Source: Campylobacterales bacterium (GTDB lineage Bacteria; Campylobacterota; Campylobacteria; Campylobacterales; SZUA-545). From it: a stretch of 17,711 nt of DNA. Below the pieces are notes generated by a model. That model saw only the letters and a program-made list of their open reading frames with translations. It made no database searches and was not told the origin of the DNA. Each line of letters opens with the position of its first letter. The first letter of the stretch is position 1. Both the position numbers and the translations under genes were made by a program. Where the stretch lies: NCBI GenBank assembly GCA_025800305.1, contig JAOXRY010000137.1, positions 1 to 17,711 on the forward strand, in the 5' to 3' direction. Below are positions 6,545-13,093 of the stretch, piece after piece.

Positions 6545-6580
6545 GTGTAAGATTATTTTACTATAAAGTTGTTTTTTAAA
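6545..6580 (-). promoter_or_regulatory. Probable hisK promoter region
   Basis: On the minus strand TTTATAGTAAAATAATC contains two overlapping -10-like boxes, TATAGT and TAAAAT (6560-6555), about 27 bases before the hisK start. The matching cheZ promoter lies immediately on the other side, so this 105-base gap is a divergent promoter region. No -35 consensus is seen. Confidence 0.4.
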
Positions 6581-6589
6581 CCAATAGTG

Positions 6590-6608
6590 TGGTAGTATAA
6601 GCTTTAAT
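6590..6608 (+). promoter_or_regulatory. Probable cheZ promoter
   Basis: TAGTATAAG (box TATAAG at 6596-6601) lies about 35 bases upstream of the cheZ start, with predicted transcript start near 6608. No sigma-28 or sigma-54 flagellar promoter pattern is visible, so cheZ looks to be read from a housekeeping sigma-70 promoter. Confidence 0.45.
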
Positions 6609-6636
6609 ATTTATAAACTCCTTACAAGGATAGGTG

Positions 6637-7299
6637 ATGACTCAAGAAGATCTTGATTCAATGATGGCAAGTGATATTGAAATCGATGAAGAAATAGCAG
6701 AAAACCCAGATAATGAAGACTTTGGCGAAGCTGCTGAAGATTTCAAGGTTAGCCCTGAACAAAAATGGCCACCACCACCACCGACACAAGAACATAAAGT
6801 TGTTCACCAATTAGACGAAGTAACAAAAGATTCAGAAGAGAATGCTGGACAGATTTTTGATGTACTAGAAGAAGTTAGTAATGGTGCAATGGATGTGGAA
6901 GATGGTGCAGGAAAAATTTCTGATGATATTGAATCTATCAAAGAGACTTTTTCAAAACTTTCTGAAAGTTTTCCTAATATTGAAACTTTTAAAGAGCAGA
7001 TAGCTAAATGTGAAAATATTATTGCCAACTCTTCAAAGTTAACAGATGTAGCTCAAAATTTAAATGATCAAAGTATGATGGCTATGGACGCTATGCAGTA
7101 TCAGGATATCCATAGACAAAAAATTGAGAGGGTTATTAACGTAATGAGATCTCTATCAAAATACATGAGCTCACTATTTGAAGGTAAAATTGATGATGAG
7201 AAGAGAGTTAGCTCTGCAACTCACATCGCAGGTGATTCAACAGAAGATGTTGTTGATGAAGATGATATTGAAGCATTAATTGCTGCATTTGGTAAGTAA
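6637..7299 (+). CDS. cheZ: chemotaxis phosphatase CheZ (epsilon type)
   Basis: Dephosphorylates CheY-P to end the chemotaxis signal. The catalytic helix carries AMQYQDIHRQKIERV, with the CheZ DxxxQ pair as Asp157 and Gln161 (numbered from the ATG); E. coli has D143LTGQ147. The C-terminal acidic helix DEDDIEALIAAFGK (207-220) corresponds to the CheY-binding tail. The N-terminus is a long acidic, probably disordered segment with five consecutive prolines (45-49), a possible EF-P-dependent stall site. GTG at 6634 and ATG at 6637 are adjacent; AAGGA at 6626-6630 is spaced six bases from the ATG and only three from the GTG, so the ATG is preferred. Length 220 residues. First gene of the series with the U32 hydroxylase, purE and glyQ. 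Confidence 0.94.
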   Translation: MTQEDLDSMMASDIEIDEEIAENPDNEDFGEAAEDFKVSPEQKWPPPPPTQEHKVVHQLDEVTKDSEENAGQIFDVLEEVSNGAMDVEDGAGKISDDIESIKETFSKLSESFPNIETFKEQIAKCENIIANSSKLTDVAQNLNDQSMMAMDAMQYQDIHRQKIERVINVMRSLSKYMSSLFEGKIDDEKRVSSATHIAGDSTEDVVDEDDIEALIAAFGK

Positions 7300-8558
7300 C
7301 AATTAGACCTGAACTACTTTCTCCAGCAGGAGACCTTGATAAATTAAAAATTGCATTTGCTTACGGAGCAGATGCAGTTTATGCAGGGTTAAGTCATTTC
7401 TCTTTACGTGTTCGAAGTGGTAAAGAGTTTACAGACGAACTTTTTTTAGAGGGTATCAATTATGCCCATGAGAGAGGGAAAAAACTCTATGCAACTGTAA
7501 ATGGTTTTCCATTTAATTCGCAAATAAAACTATATGAAAATCATATTGCAAAACTTAGAGATATGAATGTTGACGCATTTATTGTTGCAACACCTGGGGT
7601 TATAAAACTTTGCCGTGACATCGCTCCAAATATTCCGATACATCTTTCTACACAAGCAAATGTGCTAAACTATATGGACGCTGCTGCTTATGTTGATATG
7701 GGTGTAGAGAGAATCATTGCTGCCCGTGAGATAGGATTAAAAGATCTTGTAAGTATAAAAGAGAAACTTCCTAAGTTAGAAATAGAGATCTTTGTTCATG
7801 GTTCTATGTGTTTTGCCTACAGTGGAAGATGTTTAATCTCATCTTTACAAATGGGAAGAGTTGCCAATAAAGGAAGTTGCGCCAATGATTGTAGGTTTCA
7901 ATATGAAGTCTATGCAAAAGCAGAAGAAAGCGACGCTGAAATTAAATTAGTTGAAGGTGACGAGGGAACCTACATCTTCAATGCAAAAGATCTTAACCTT
8001 ATAGAGTATGTAAAACAGATTATGGATCTTGGAGTTGTAGATAGTCTCAAAATTGAAGGTAGAACAAAAGCACACTACTATTTAGGAGTTGCTACAAGGA
8101 CTTATCGTGACGCTATTGATGAAGTATTAGCAGGAGAATTTAATCCACAGAGATTAAAAAATGAACTGGCGACAATTAAGAACCGAGGATATACAGATGG
8201 TTATCTTGTAAAAAGACCATTTGAGAGAAAAGACACCCAAAACCATAAAGAAGAAATTGGTGCTGGGACAATGCAAGTTGTTGCAATTGTTACAGAAAGC
8301 GGAAAATATTTTATGGCTAAACATAAGTTTGTAAAAAATCATCCTTATGAAGTGGTAGTTCCCCATGGTGGAAAGATAGATTTTGTTGATAATGAGATAG
8401 GTAAGGTTTATGAAGACAACGGAACAGTTTTTGTTGTTTTCAAAAAAATCATAACAGAAAAAGGTAAAGAACTAGAGGAGATACATTCAGGAAATGTAAA
8501 TCCTGTAGAACTTCCTACGGAGTTTTTACCATATACATTAATTAGAGGAGAAGTATAA
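7296..8558 (+). CDS. trhP: U32-family tRNA/rRNA hydroxylase (TrhP/YegQ-like), start codon non-standard
   Basis: U32 'peptidase' family; YegQ (TrhP) of E. coli acts in prephenate-dependent 5-hydroxyuridine formation at tRNA wobble position 34. The core has the U32 signature EIFVHGSMCFAYSGRCLIS and four cysteines likely to bind an iron-sulphur cluster (172, 179, 195, 199 counted from 7296), and SLKIEGRTK. The first standard ATG is at 7563, but the same frame is open back to 7296 and encodes the conserved family N-terminus (IRPELLSPAGDLDKLKIAF, then GADAVYAG, LRVRSG). No ATG, GTG or TTG occurs between the in-frame TAA at 7293 and 7563. I therefore annotate from GTA 7296 as the limit; ATT 7302 is the alternative. 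The 420-codon length fits the family. It overlaps the cheZ stop and abuts purE. TrhP versus the related RlhA (YdcP) is by similarity to YegQ. Confidence 0.86.
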   Translation, partial: VTIRPELLSPAGDLDKLKIAFAYGADAVYAGLSHFSLRVRSGKEFTDELFLEGINYAHERGKKLYATVNGFPFNSQIKLYENHIAKLRDMNVDAFIVATPGVIKLCRDIAPNIPIHLSTQANVLNYMDAAAYVDMGVERIIAAREIGLKDLVSIKEKLPKLEIEIFVHGSMCFAYSGRCLISSLQMGRVANKGSCANDCRFQYEVYAKAEESDAEIKLVEGDEGTYIFNAKDLNLIEYVKQIMDLGVVDSLKIEGRTKAHYYLGVATRTYRDAIDEVLAGEFNPQRLKNELATIKNRGYTDGYLVKRPFERKDTQNHKEEIGAGTMQVVAIVTESGKYFMAKHKFVKNHPYEVVVPHGGKIDFVDNEIGKVYEDNGTVFVVFKKIITEKGKELEEIHSGNVNPVELPTEFLPYTLIRGEV

Positions 8559-9056
8559 ATGAAACCATTTGTTGCAATTTTAATGGGAAGTAAAACTGAC
8601 CATAGCATTATGGAAAACTGTCAAAAAGTTTTAGATCAGTTTGGAGTATCATATGAGTACCTAGTATCGTCAGCTCATAGAACTCCAGCAAGAACAAAAG
8701 AGTATATTAAAAATGCAGAGGAAAAAGGTGCGGCAGTTTTTATCTGTGCAGCAGGTATGGCAGCACACTTAGCAGGAGCAGTAGCAGCTGCTACAACAAA
8801 ACCAGTTCTTGGTGTTCCAATGCCAGGTGGTGGTCTTGATGGTGTTGACGCTCTATATTCAACAGTTCAAATGCCTGCTGGTATGCCAGTTGGTACAGTT
8901 GCAATAGGAAATGCAGGAGCAAAAAATAGTGCTTATTTAGCAGTTCAGATTTTAGCTCTTAATGATTCAGAATTAGCTAAAAAACTACTAGAAGATAGAG
9001 AAGCTCAAGCTCAAAAAGTTGAAGAGGATTCAAAAACTATAGAAGTTTTTATCTAA
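8559..9056 (+). CDS. purE: N5-carboxyaminoimidazole ribonucleotide mutase
   Basis: Purine biosynthesis: moves the carboxyl group in N5-CAIR to give CAIR. Class I PurE features are present: ILMGSKTDHSIM (7-18) for substrate phosphate, SSAHRTP with catalytic His40, FICAAGMAAHLAGAVAA, and GGGLDGVDALYSTVQMPAG. The 165-residue length is normal. ATG 8559 follows the U32 stop directly, with AGAGGAGAAG (8543-8552) as a strong ribosome-binding site inside the upstream gene. No purK is adjacent, so the N5-CAIR synthetase must lie elsewhere. A modest hairpin follows the gene. Confidence 0.97.
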   Translation: MKPFVAILMGSKTDHSIMENCQKVLDQFGVSYEYLVSSAHRTPARTKEYIKNAEEKGAAVFICAAGMAAHLAGAVAAATTKPVLGVPMPGGGLDGVDALYSTVQMPAGMPVGTVAIGNAGAKNSAYLAVQILALNDSELAKKLLEDREAQAQKVEEDSKTIEVFI

Positions 9057-9073
9057 GCTATTAAATTACAAAG

Positions 9074-9100
9074 GGGAGAGAGATCTCCCTAGTTTTAGTG
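9074..9100 (+). terminator. Weak hairpin after purE
   Basis: GGGAGA (9074-9079) pairs perfectly with TCTCCC (9084-9089) around a GAGA tetraloop, 17 bases after the purE stop. The following bases (TAGTTTTAG) are only partly T-rich, so it may attenuate rather than fully terminate transcription. Confidence 0.45.
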
Positions 9101-9139
9101 GATTTTAGTTGATACTAAAAGTTAGTTTCAACTAAAACT
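9091..9139. repeat. Nested and alternative inverted repeats of TTTTAGT/ACTAAAA
   Basis: Two copies of TTTTAGT (9093-9099, 9103-9109) are followed by two of ACTAAAA (9114-9120, 9131-9137). They can form an inner hairpin (9103-9109 with 9114-9120, loop TGAT) inside an outer stem (AGTTTTAGT 9091-9099 with ACTAAAACT 9131-9139). Alternatively a single longer stem forms: TTTTAGTTGA 9103-9112 with TCAACTAAAA 9128-9137. The block lies just upstream of a TTTATAAAG box (9142-9150). It could be an operator, a switchable RNA structure, or part of termination after purE. Confidence 0.6.
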
Positions 9140-9141
9140 CA

Positions 9142-9156
9142 TTTATAAAGTGATGT
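9142..9156 (+). promoter_or_regulatory. Possible promoter before coiled-coil gene
   Basis: TTTATAAAG contains a TATAAA -10-like box about 30 bases upstream of the ATG at 9179. If used, the inverted repeats at 9091-9139 would occupy the -15 to -65 region, where a regulator or the polymerase would bind. Weak evidence. Confidence 0.3.
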
Positions 9157-9178
9157 TGTTCAGAGGAAGGAAATTCAT

Positions 9179-9655
9179 ATGCAGACTTGGTTAGATATTG
9201 ATGAATTCGCAAAACTGGTAAAAAAAGATCCAGATATTGTGGAGAAGATGTGTGAAGAGAATAAGCTAGTTAGTAAAATTGAAGGTGGAATCAGATATGT
9301 TGAAACTGCCAGTGCTACTTCTGTTTTAGTTCCACATGAAGATAAGGCTCTTGTAAATCCTGAAAATGAGGAAGAAGCTATTCAAACAATGGGCTTTGTT
9401 GAAAAGACCATTGGAACAATTCTTACAATGCACGACAAAGTTGTTGATGCAAAAGATGAGACACTAGAAGCTTTAAGATCTGAAAACCAGTTCTTAAAAG
9501 AGGGTCTTTTAGCAATGCAAGAGCTTTATGAAGAAGATAGAAAAGCTATCGAAGTTCTTACAAAACAGTTAAAAATCTGCCAAGAAGAGCTAGAGTTTAC
9601 AAAAAGAAAATACAAGTTAATGTGGGGAAAAGCAATAGAGAATGCCAATAAGTAA
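9179..9655 (+). CDS. DNA-binding-like N-terminus plus coiled coil, Campylobacterota-specific (DUF3972-like)
   Basis: The 158-residue protein begins MQTWLDIDEFAKLVKKDPDIVEKMCEENKLVSK, which reads like a MerR/excisionase-type helix-turn-helix, followed by a short wing-like IEGGIRYVE. From about residue 85 to 145 it is a charged, leucine-spaced helix typical of a coiled coil. I believe this is the family found upstream of glyQ in Campylobacter (around Cj0703; possibly DUF3972), but cannot confirm it. Function unknown; a DNA-associated or structural role is a guess. AGAGGAAGG (9162-9170) is a strong ribosome-binding site. The gene overlaps glyQ by 14 bases, so the two are co-translated. Confidence 0.78.
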   Translation: MQTWLDIDEFAKLVKKDPDIVEKMCEENKLVSKIEGGIRYVETASATSVLVPHEDKALVNPENEEEAIQTMGFVEKTIGTILTMHDKVVDAKDETLEALRSENQFLKEGLLAMQELYEEDRKAIEVLTKQLKICQEELEFTKRKYKLMWGKAIENANK

Positions 9656-10547
9656 CGATAAATCTTTAACATTTAGTGATCTTCTTCTAAAGCTTCAAGA
9701 GTTTTGGAAAGACCAAGGCTGTAATATTGTACAGCCATATGATATTCCTGCAGGAGCTGGAACATTCCACCCAGCGACACTTTTAAGATCTTTAGATTCA
9801 AAGCCATGGAGTGTTGCATACGTTGCTCCTAGTAGACGTCCTACAGATGGAAGATATGGAGAGAACCCAAATAGACTAGGAAGCTACTATCAGTTTCAAG
9901 TTCTAATTAAACCAAGTCCAGAAAATATCCAAGAACTTTACCTAAAAAGTTTAGAGTATTTAGGGTTAGATCTGAAAAACCACGATATTAGATTTATTGA
10001 AGATAATTGGGAGTCTCCAACTTTAGGTGCTTGGGGTCTTGGCTGGGAAGTTTGGCTTGATGGTATGGAAGTAACTCAGTTTACATATTTTCAACAAGTT
10101 GGTGGTGTTCCTTGTGAGCCTGTTGCTGTTGAAATTACATATGGTACCGAAAGACTAGCAATGTATCTTCAAGGCGTAGATACAATTTTTGATATCAAAT
10201 GGAATGAGAATACAACTTATGCTGATATGCACTTTGAAGGTGAGTATGAATTTAGTAAGTATAACTTTGAAGTTGCTGATACAGCAATGTTATTTGATAT
10301 GTTCTCTAAAGCACAAAATGAGTGTAAAAGAGCACTAGAAGCTGGTCTTCCTCTTCCTGCGTATGATCAGTGTATGATGGCTTCAAACTTCTTCAATACC
10401 CTTGACGCTAGAAAAGCAATCTCAGTGACACAAAGGGCTGATTATATCTTGCAGATCCGTGAACTTGCTAAAGGTTGTGCGATGCTTTATAAAGAACAAG
10501 AAGAAGACAGAGAAAATCGTTTAAAAAAAGCTACAGAAAAAAATTAG
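9642..10547 (+). CDS. glyQ: glycyl-tRNA synthetase alpha subunit
   Basis: Catalytic alpha chain of the alpha2-beta2 glycyl-tRNA synthetase; forms glycyl-adenylate and loads tRNA-Gly together with GlyS. Hallmarks: LLKLQEFWKDQGCNIVQPYDIPAGAGTFHPAT near the start (given in parts: LQEFWKDQGC, GAGTFHPAT), the motif 2 region around YVAPSRRPTDGRYGENPNR, and the motif 3-like EITYGTERLAMYLQGV. Length 301 is standard. The beta-subunit gene glyS is not in this window, so the two subunits are encoded apart, as in other Campylobacterota. The start at 9642 lies inside the previous gene and probably relies on coupling. It is followed by a clear terminator. Confidence 0.97.
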   Translation: MPISNDKSLTFSDLLLKLQEFWKDQGCNIVQPYDIPAGAGTFHPATLLRSLDSKPWSVAYVAPSRRPTDGRYGENPNRLGSYYQFQVLIKPSPENIQELYLKSLEYLGLDLKNHDIRFIEDNWESPTLGAWGLGWEVWLDGMEVTQFTYFQQVGGVPCEPVAVEITYGTERLAMYLQGVDTIFDIKWNENTTYADMHFEGEYEFSKYNFEVADTAMLFDMFSKAQNECKRALEAGLPLPAYDQCMMASNFFNTLDARKAISVTQRADYILQIRELAKGCAMLYKEQEEDRENRLKKATEKN

Positions 10548-10577
10548 ACTGTCGATTTAATATTGAAGTCGGTTGCG

Positions 10578-10610
10578 GGCATCTACAAAAGTAGGTGCCT
10601 ATTTTTATTT
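10578..10610 (+). terminator. Intrinsic terminator after glyQ
   Basis: GGCATCTAC (10578-10586) pairs with GTAGGTGCC (10591-10599), nine pairs including one G-U, loop AAAA, followed by TATTTTTATTT. This ends the cheZ to glyQ unit. The remaining bases up to 10678 contain no gene that I can support. Confidence 0.9.
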
Positions 10611-10678
10611 CCTCATTTAAGTACAATCTTTAAAATCAACTACAATTTTTACAAATGGTAATAAAATATAGAGAAAAT

Positions 10679-10714
10679 TTGACAATTCTTTTTTTAATGG
10701 TTATAATTTATTAC
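10679..10714 (+). promoter_or_regulatory. Perfect consensus sigma-70 promoter
   Basis: TTGACA at 10679-10684 and TATAAT at 10702-10707 are separated by exactly 17 bases, with an extra TGG just before the -10 box. All twelve consensus positions match. The predicted start near 10714 gives a leader of about 50 bases ahead of the 62-codon gene. Such a full -35/-10 match is unusual in Campylobacterota and predicts strong constitutive transcription. Confidence 0.85.
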
Positions 10715-10766
10715 TAAAAACGATAATTCATTGTTTTTGTATATAAATTTTTAAAAGGAGTAGGAG

Positions 10767-10955
10767 ATGTTTAAAGTAAAAATTCTTCAAGAAATAGAGT
10801 TCTCTGAAAATAGAATTGGTAGATTAGTTGGTAGTGAATCTGATAAATTATGTAGCGCTGAAATTTTAACAACAGATGGAATCACAAGAGCATTTGGATT
10901 TACCCTTGATGAAGCAATCAATAAAGCATTTGAAAAGTTTGAAAAAGTAGCTTAG
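10767..10955 (+). CDS. small 62-residue hypothetical protein
   Basis: Not recognised. The 62 residues (MFKVKILQEIEFSENRIGR...) show strand-rich N-terminal and helix-rich C-terminal character (DEAINKAFEKFEKVA), suggesting a compact beta-alpha domain; the TTDGITRAFGFTLDEAINKAF wording, split here as TTDGITRAFG and TLDEAINKAF, recalls small DUF1508- or HicB-like folds but without diagnostic residues. No signal peptide or membrane span; one cysteine (Cys29). AAGGAG at 10755-10760, six bases from the ATG, is an optimal ribosome-binding site, and the promoter upstream is perfect consensus, so the protein is expected to be abundant. It stands alone, ending two bases from the convergent dxr gene, with a hairpin inside the dxr end as its likely terminator. 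Confidence 0.82.
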   Translation: MFKVKILQEIEFSENRIGRLVGSESDKLCSAEILTTDGITRAFGFTLDEAINKAFEKFEKVA

Positions 10956-10957
10956 TT

Positions 10958-12052
10958 TTATTTGAAGGGATAAATCCCTCTATCCCTTATTTCTCTATCA
11001 ATTTGAAAAACATCATCAACACAATTAAGGGTAATACCTTTATATTTCTCTACTGTAACTAGGATATTTCTACTAATATCTGAAAAATCACATTTTCCTT
11101 TGATAAAAGAGTCGATAGCAACTTCATTAGCACTGTTCACAACAACACCTAGATCTGGATTAGCTAGTAGTTCATCTTTTATTTTCCAAGCTGGGTATCT
11201 ATCTGTTCCAATCTTTCTAAACTCCATAGATCCAAGTTCTGTAAAATCTACTGGTTTTAAGATTTCTGTATCGACTTTTCTCATTAAAGCATAAGCAATA
11301 GGAAGTTTCATATCTGCATTGGCAATATGAGCTGTTGTGCTTCCATCAACGAAATCTATTAAAGCATGGATAATAGATTTTGTTTCTATAAAGCCATCAA
11401 GTGCAGGGGCTGTATGAAACTTATCTTTAAAGAGCCAATACCCCTCCAAGAGTTCAAAGATCTTATTAACCATAGTTGCACTATCAATGGTGATTTTTTG
11501 TCCCATAGACCAGTTTGGATGTTTTTGTGTATCTGCTAAACTTGCTTTAGCAATGTCTTTTACATTCCAGTCTCTAAAGGCACCACCACTGGCAGTAATA
11601 TACATTTTTGAGATCTGTTTTTTATCTTGTAGAAGGTACCAAAGACCAAAGTGTTCACTATCTATTGGTGTAATATTAGAACAGTCGATAAATTTTCCAC
11701 CAGCAACCAGTGACTCTTTATTTGCCAGTGCGATTTTCTTCCCTAGTTCTTGAGCTTTTAGTGTCGGCTTTAAACCTAAAAAGCCTACCAAAGCGTTCAC
11801 AACCACGTCAGACTTAGATACTTCTATAGCTTCTAAAATTGCTTCTTCGCCGTAAGTTACATTAGGATGAGAAATTTTTTCTTTTGATTCTAAGTCACCA
11901 ACAACAACTCTTTCAGGTTGAAACTCATTAATTTGTTGTTGGAGAAGTTCTGTATTTCGTCCTGCTACTAAAGTTTCAACTTTTAAGCCAAACTTTTTTG
12001 CAATATATAAAGTATTTACGCCAATTGAACCAGTAGAACCAAGAACTATCAT
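10958..12052 (-). CDS. dxr: 1-deoxy-D-xylulose 5-phosphate reductoisomerase
   Basis: First committed step of the non-mevalonate isoprenoid pathway: makes 2-C-methyl-D-erythritol 4-phosphate with NADPH and a divalent metal. The NADPH-binding GSTGSIG is at 5-11, ALANKESLVAGG at 108-119, and metal ligands Asp131 and Glu133 in PIDSEH plus Glu203 in FELLEGYWLF. The flexible loop TASGGAFRD (153-161) and the substrate motif HPNWSMGQKITIDSATM are intact. Length 364 is slightly short only because the N-terminus begins right at the fold. The ATG at 12052 follows the argF TAG with no spacing (TAGATG), so it is translated with argF. Its last codons carry an inverted repeat that probably terminates the opposing gene. 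Confidence 0.97.
   Translation of the reverse strand: MIVLGSTGSIGVNTLYIAKKFGLKVETLVAGRNTELLQQQINEFQPERVVVGDLESKEKISHPNVTYGEEAILEAIEVSKSDVVVNALVGFLGLKPTLKAQELGKKIALANKESLVAGGKFIDCSNITPIDSEHFGLWYLLQDKKQISKMYITASGGAFRDWNVKDIAKASLADTQKHPNWSMGQKITIDSATMVNKIFELLEGYWLFKDKFHTAPALDGFIETKSIIHALIDFVDGSTTAHIANADMKLPIAYALMRKVDTEILKPVDFTELGSMEFRKIGTDRYPAWKIKDELLANPDLGVVVNSANEVAIDSFIKGKCDFSDISRNILVTVEKYKGITLNCVDDVFQIDREIRDRGIYPFK
10965..10988 (+). terminator. Hairpin within 3' end of dxr, likely terminator of the 62-codon gene
   Basis: AAGGGATA (10965-10972) pairs perfectly with TATCCCTT (10981-10988) around an eight-base loop; a competing smaller hairpin uses AGGGAT (10966-10971) and ATCCCT (10974-10979). 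It begins 10 bases after the small gene and lies wholly in the last codons of dxr. The following ATTTCTCT is only moderately T-rich. Confidence 0.5.
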
Positions 12053-12976
12053 CTATTTAGATCTTTGTCTATCTAACCAGACCATAATCCCTTTTTGTGC
12101 ATGAAGTCTGTTTTCTGCTTCATCAAATACTGTATCTGCATGTTCTTCGAAAACTTCTTCTGTTACTTCTTCCTCTCTGTGAACAGGAAGGCAGTGCATG
12201 AAGATACCATTATTTGTAAGATTCATCATCTCTTTAGTTACAGTAAACTCAGCAAAAGCTTTCTCTCTAATCTTTTGTTCTTCCTCTTGACCCATAGAAG
12301 CCCAAACATCTGTTGTTACAACATCAGCGTCTCTACAAGCCTCATTAGGATCATTTGTAAAAGTGATTTTAGCTCCACTTTTTTTAGCATTTTCTTGTGC
12401 AATATCTTGCCACTCTTTTGGGATCTCATATCCTACAGGAGATGCGATTCTAAAATCTAATCCAACAATTGAAGCAAACATCAACCAGCTGTTTGCCATA
12501 TTGTTTCCATCACCAATCCAAGCAACTGAAGAATTTTCATTTAAACCCTTCTCTTTCATTGTTAAAAAGTCTGCCATAATCTGTACAGGATGGAAATTAT
12601 CTGTTAGACCATTTATAACTGGAACCGAAGAGTATTTTGCAAACTCTTCTAATTTTTCGTGGCTAAATGTTCTAATCATAACCATATCAACCATTCTAGA
12701 AAGTACACGAGCTGTATCTTTCATAGGTTCTCCACGACCAAGTTGAATATCTTTAGATGAAAGAAAAAGTGCGTGTCCTCCAAGCTGGTACATGCCAACT
12801 TCAAAACTTACTCTGGTTCTTGTACTGGATTTTTCAAAAATCATCCCTAGAGTTTTGTCTTCTAAGTGATCTGTTCTTTCATTTTTGAACTCTTTTTTAA
12901 TATACATAGCAAGATCAATAATCTCTAAGAGTTCTTCTTTTGTATAGTCTTTGATTGATAGAAAGTGTCTCATCAT
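12053..12976 (-). CDS. argF: ornithine carbamoyltransferase
   Basis: Arginine biosynthesis: carbamoyl phosphate plus ornithine gives citrulline. Signature motifs are SSTRTRVSFE (50-59) for carbamoyl phosphate, FHPVQ (128-132), DVWASMGQEEE (223-233) for ornithine and HCLPVHR (261-267). Length 307 is normal. Two ATG codons begin the frame (12976 and 12973); with a weak ribosome-binding site (AAAAG) the true start could be either. A TAAAAT box on the minus strand (13015-13010), preceded by GGG, is a likely promoter. No ArgR-like palindrome is obvious. Followed directly by dxr, an unrelated pathway gene, with zero spacing. Confidence 0.97.
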   Translation of the reverse strand: MMRHFLSIKDYTKEELLEIIDLAMYIKKEFKNERTDHLEDKTLGMIFEKSSTRTRVSFEVGMYQLGGHALFLSSKDIQLGRGEPMKDTARVLSRMVDMVMIRTFSHEKLEEFAKYSSVPVINGLTDNFHPVQIMADFLTMKEKGLNENSSVAWIGDGNNMANSWLMFASIVGLDFRIASPVGYEIPKEWQDIAQENAKKSGAKITFTNDPNEACRDADVVTTDVWASMGQEEEQKIREKAFAEFTVTKEMMNLTNNGIFMHCLPVHREEEVTEEVFEEHADTVFDEAENRLHAQKGIMVWLDRQRSK

Positions 12977-13002
12977 AAAATCTTTTAAATTTGAAATAAA
13001 AA

Positions 13003-13018
13003 AAGGATTATTTTACCC
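13003..13018 (-). promoter_or_regulatory. Probable argF-dxr promoter
   Basis: On the minus strand GGGTAAAAT places a TAAAAT -10 box at 13015-13010, with transcript start near 13003 and a leader of roughly 27 bases. It lies after the terminator of the upstream secreted-protein gene, as expected for a new transcription unit. No -35 consensus. Confidence 0.4.
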
Positions 13019-13061
13019 TAAGTTTTTTCAAATGTATAGTATTTCAGAAATAAAAGTAGGA

Positions 13062-13084
13062 AATCCCCTAAAGATTAGGGGATT
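13062..13084 (-). terminator. Intrinsic terminator after the repeat-protein gene
   Basis: AATCCCCTAA (13062-13071) and TTAGGGGATT (13075-13084) are perfect complements with a three-base loop, nine bases after the stop of the secreted repeat-protein gene. On the minus strand the hairpin is followed by TTCCTACTTTTATTTC, moderately T-rich. Confidence 0.72.
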
Positions 13085-13093
13085 AAGAAGTGA

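Noticed and set aside
12095..12746. Plus-strand frames of 121 and 127 codons antisense to argF
   Set aside because: They mirror the conserved argF sequence on the other strand, have no ribosome-binding sites and carry no recognisable motif.
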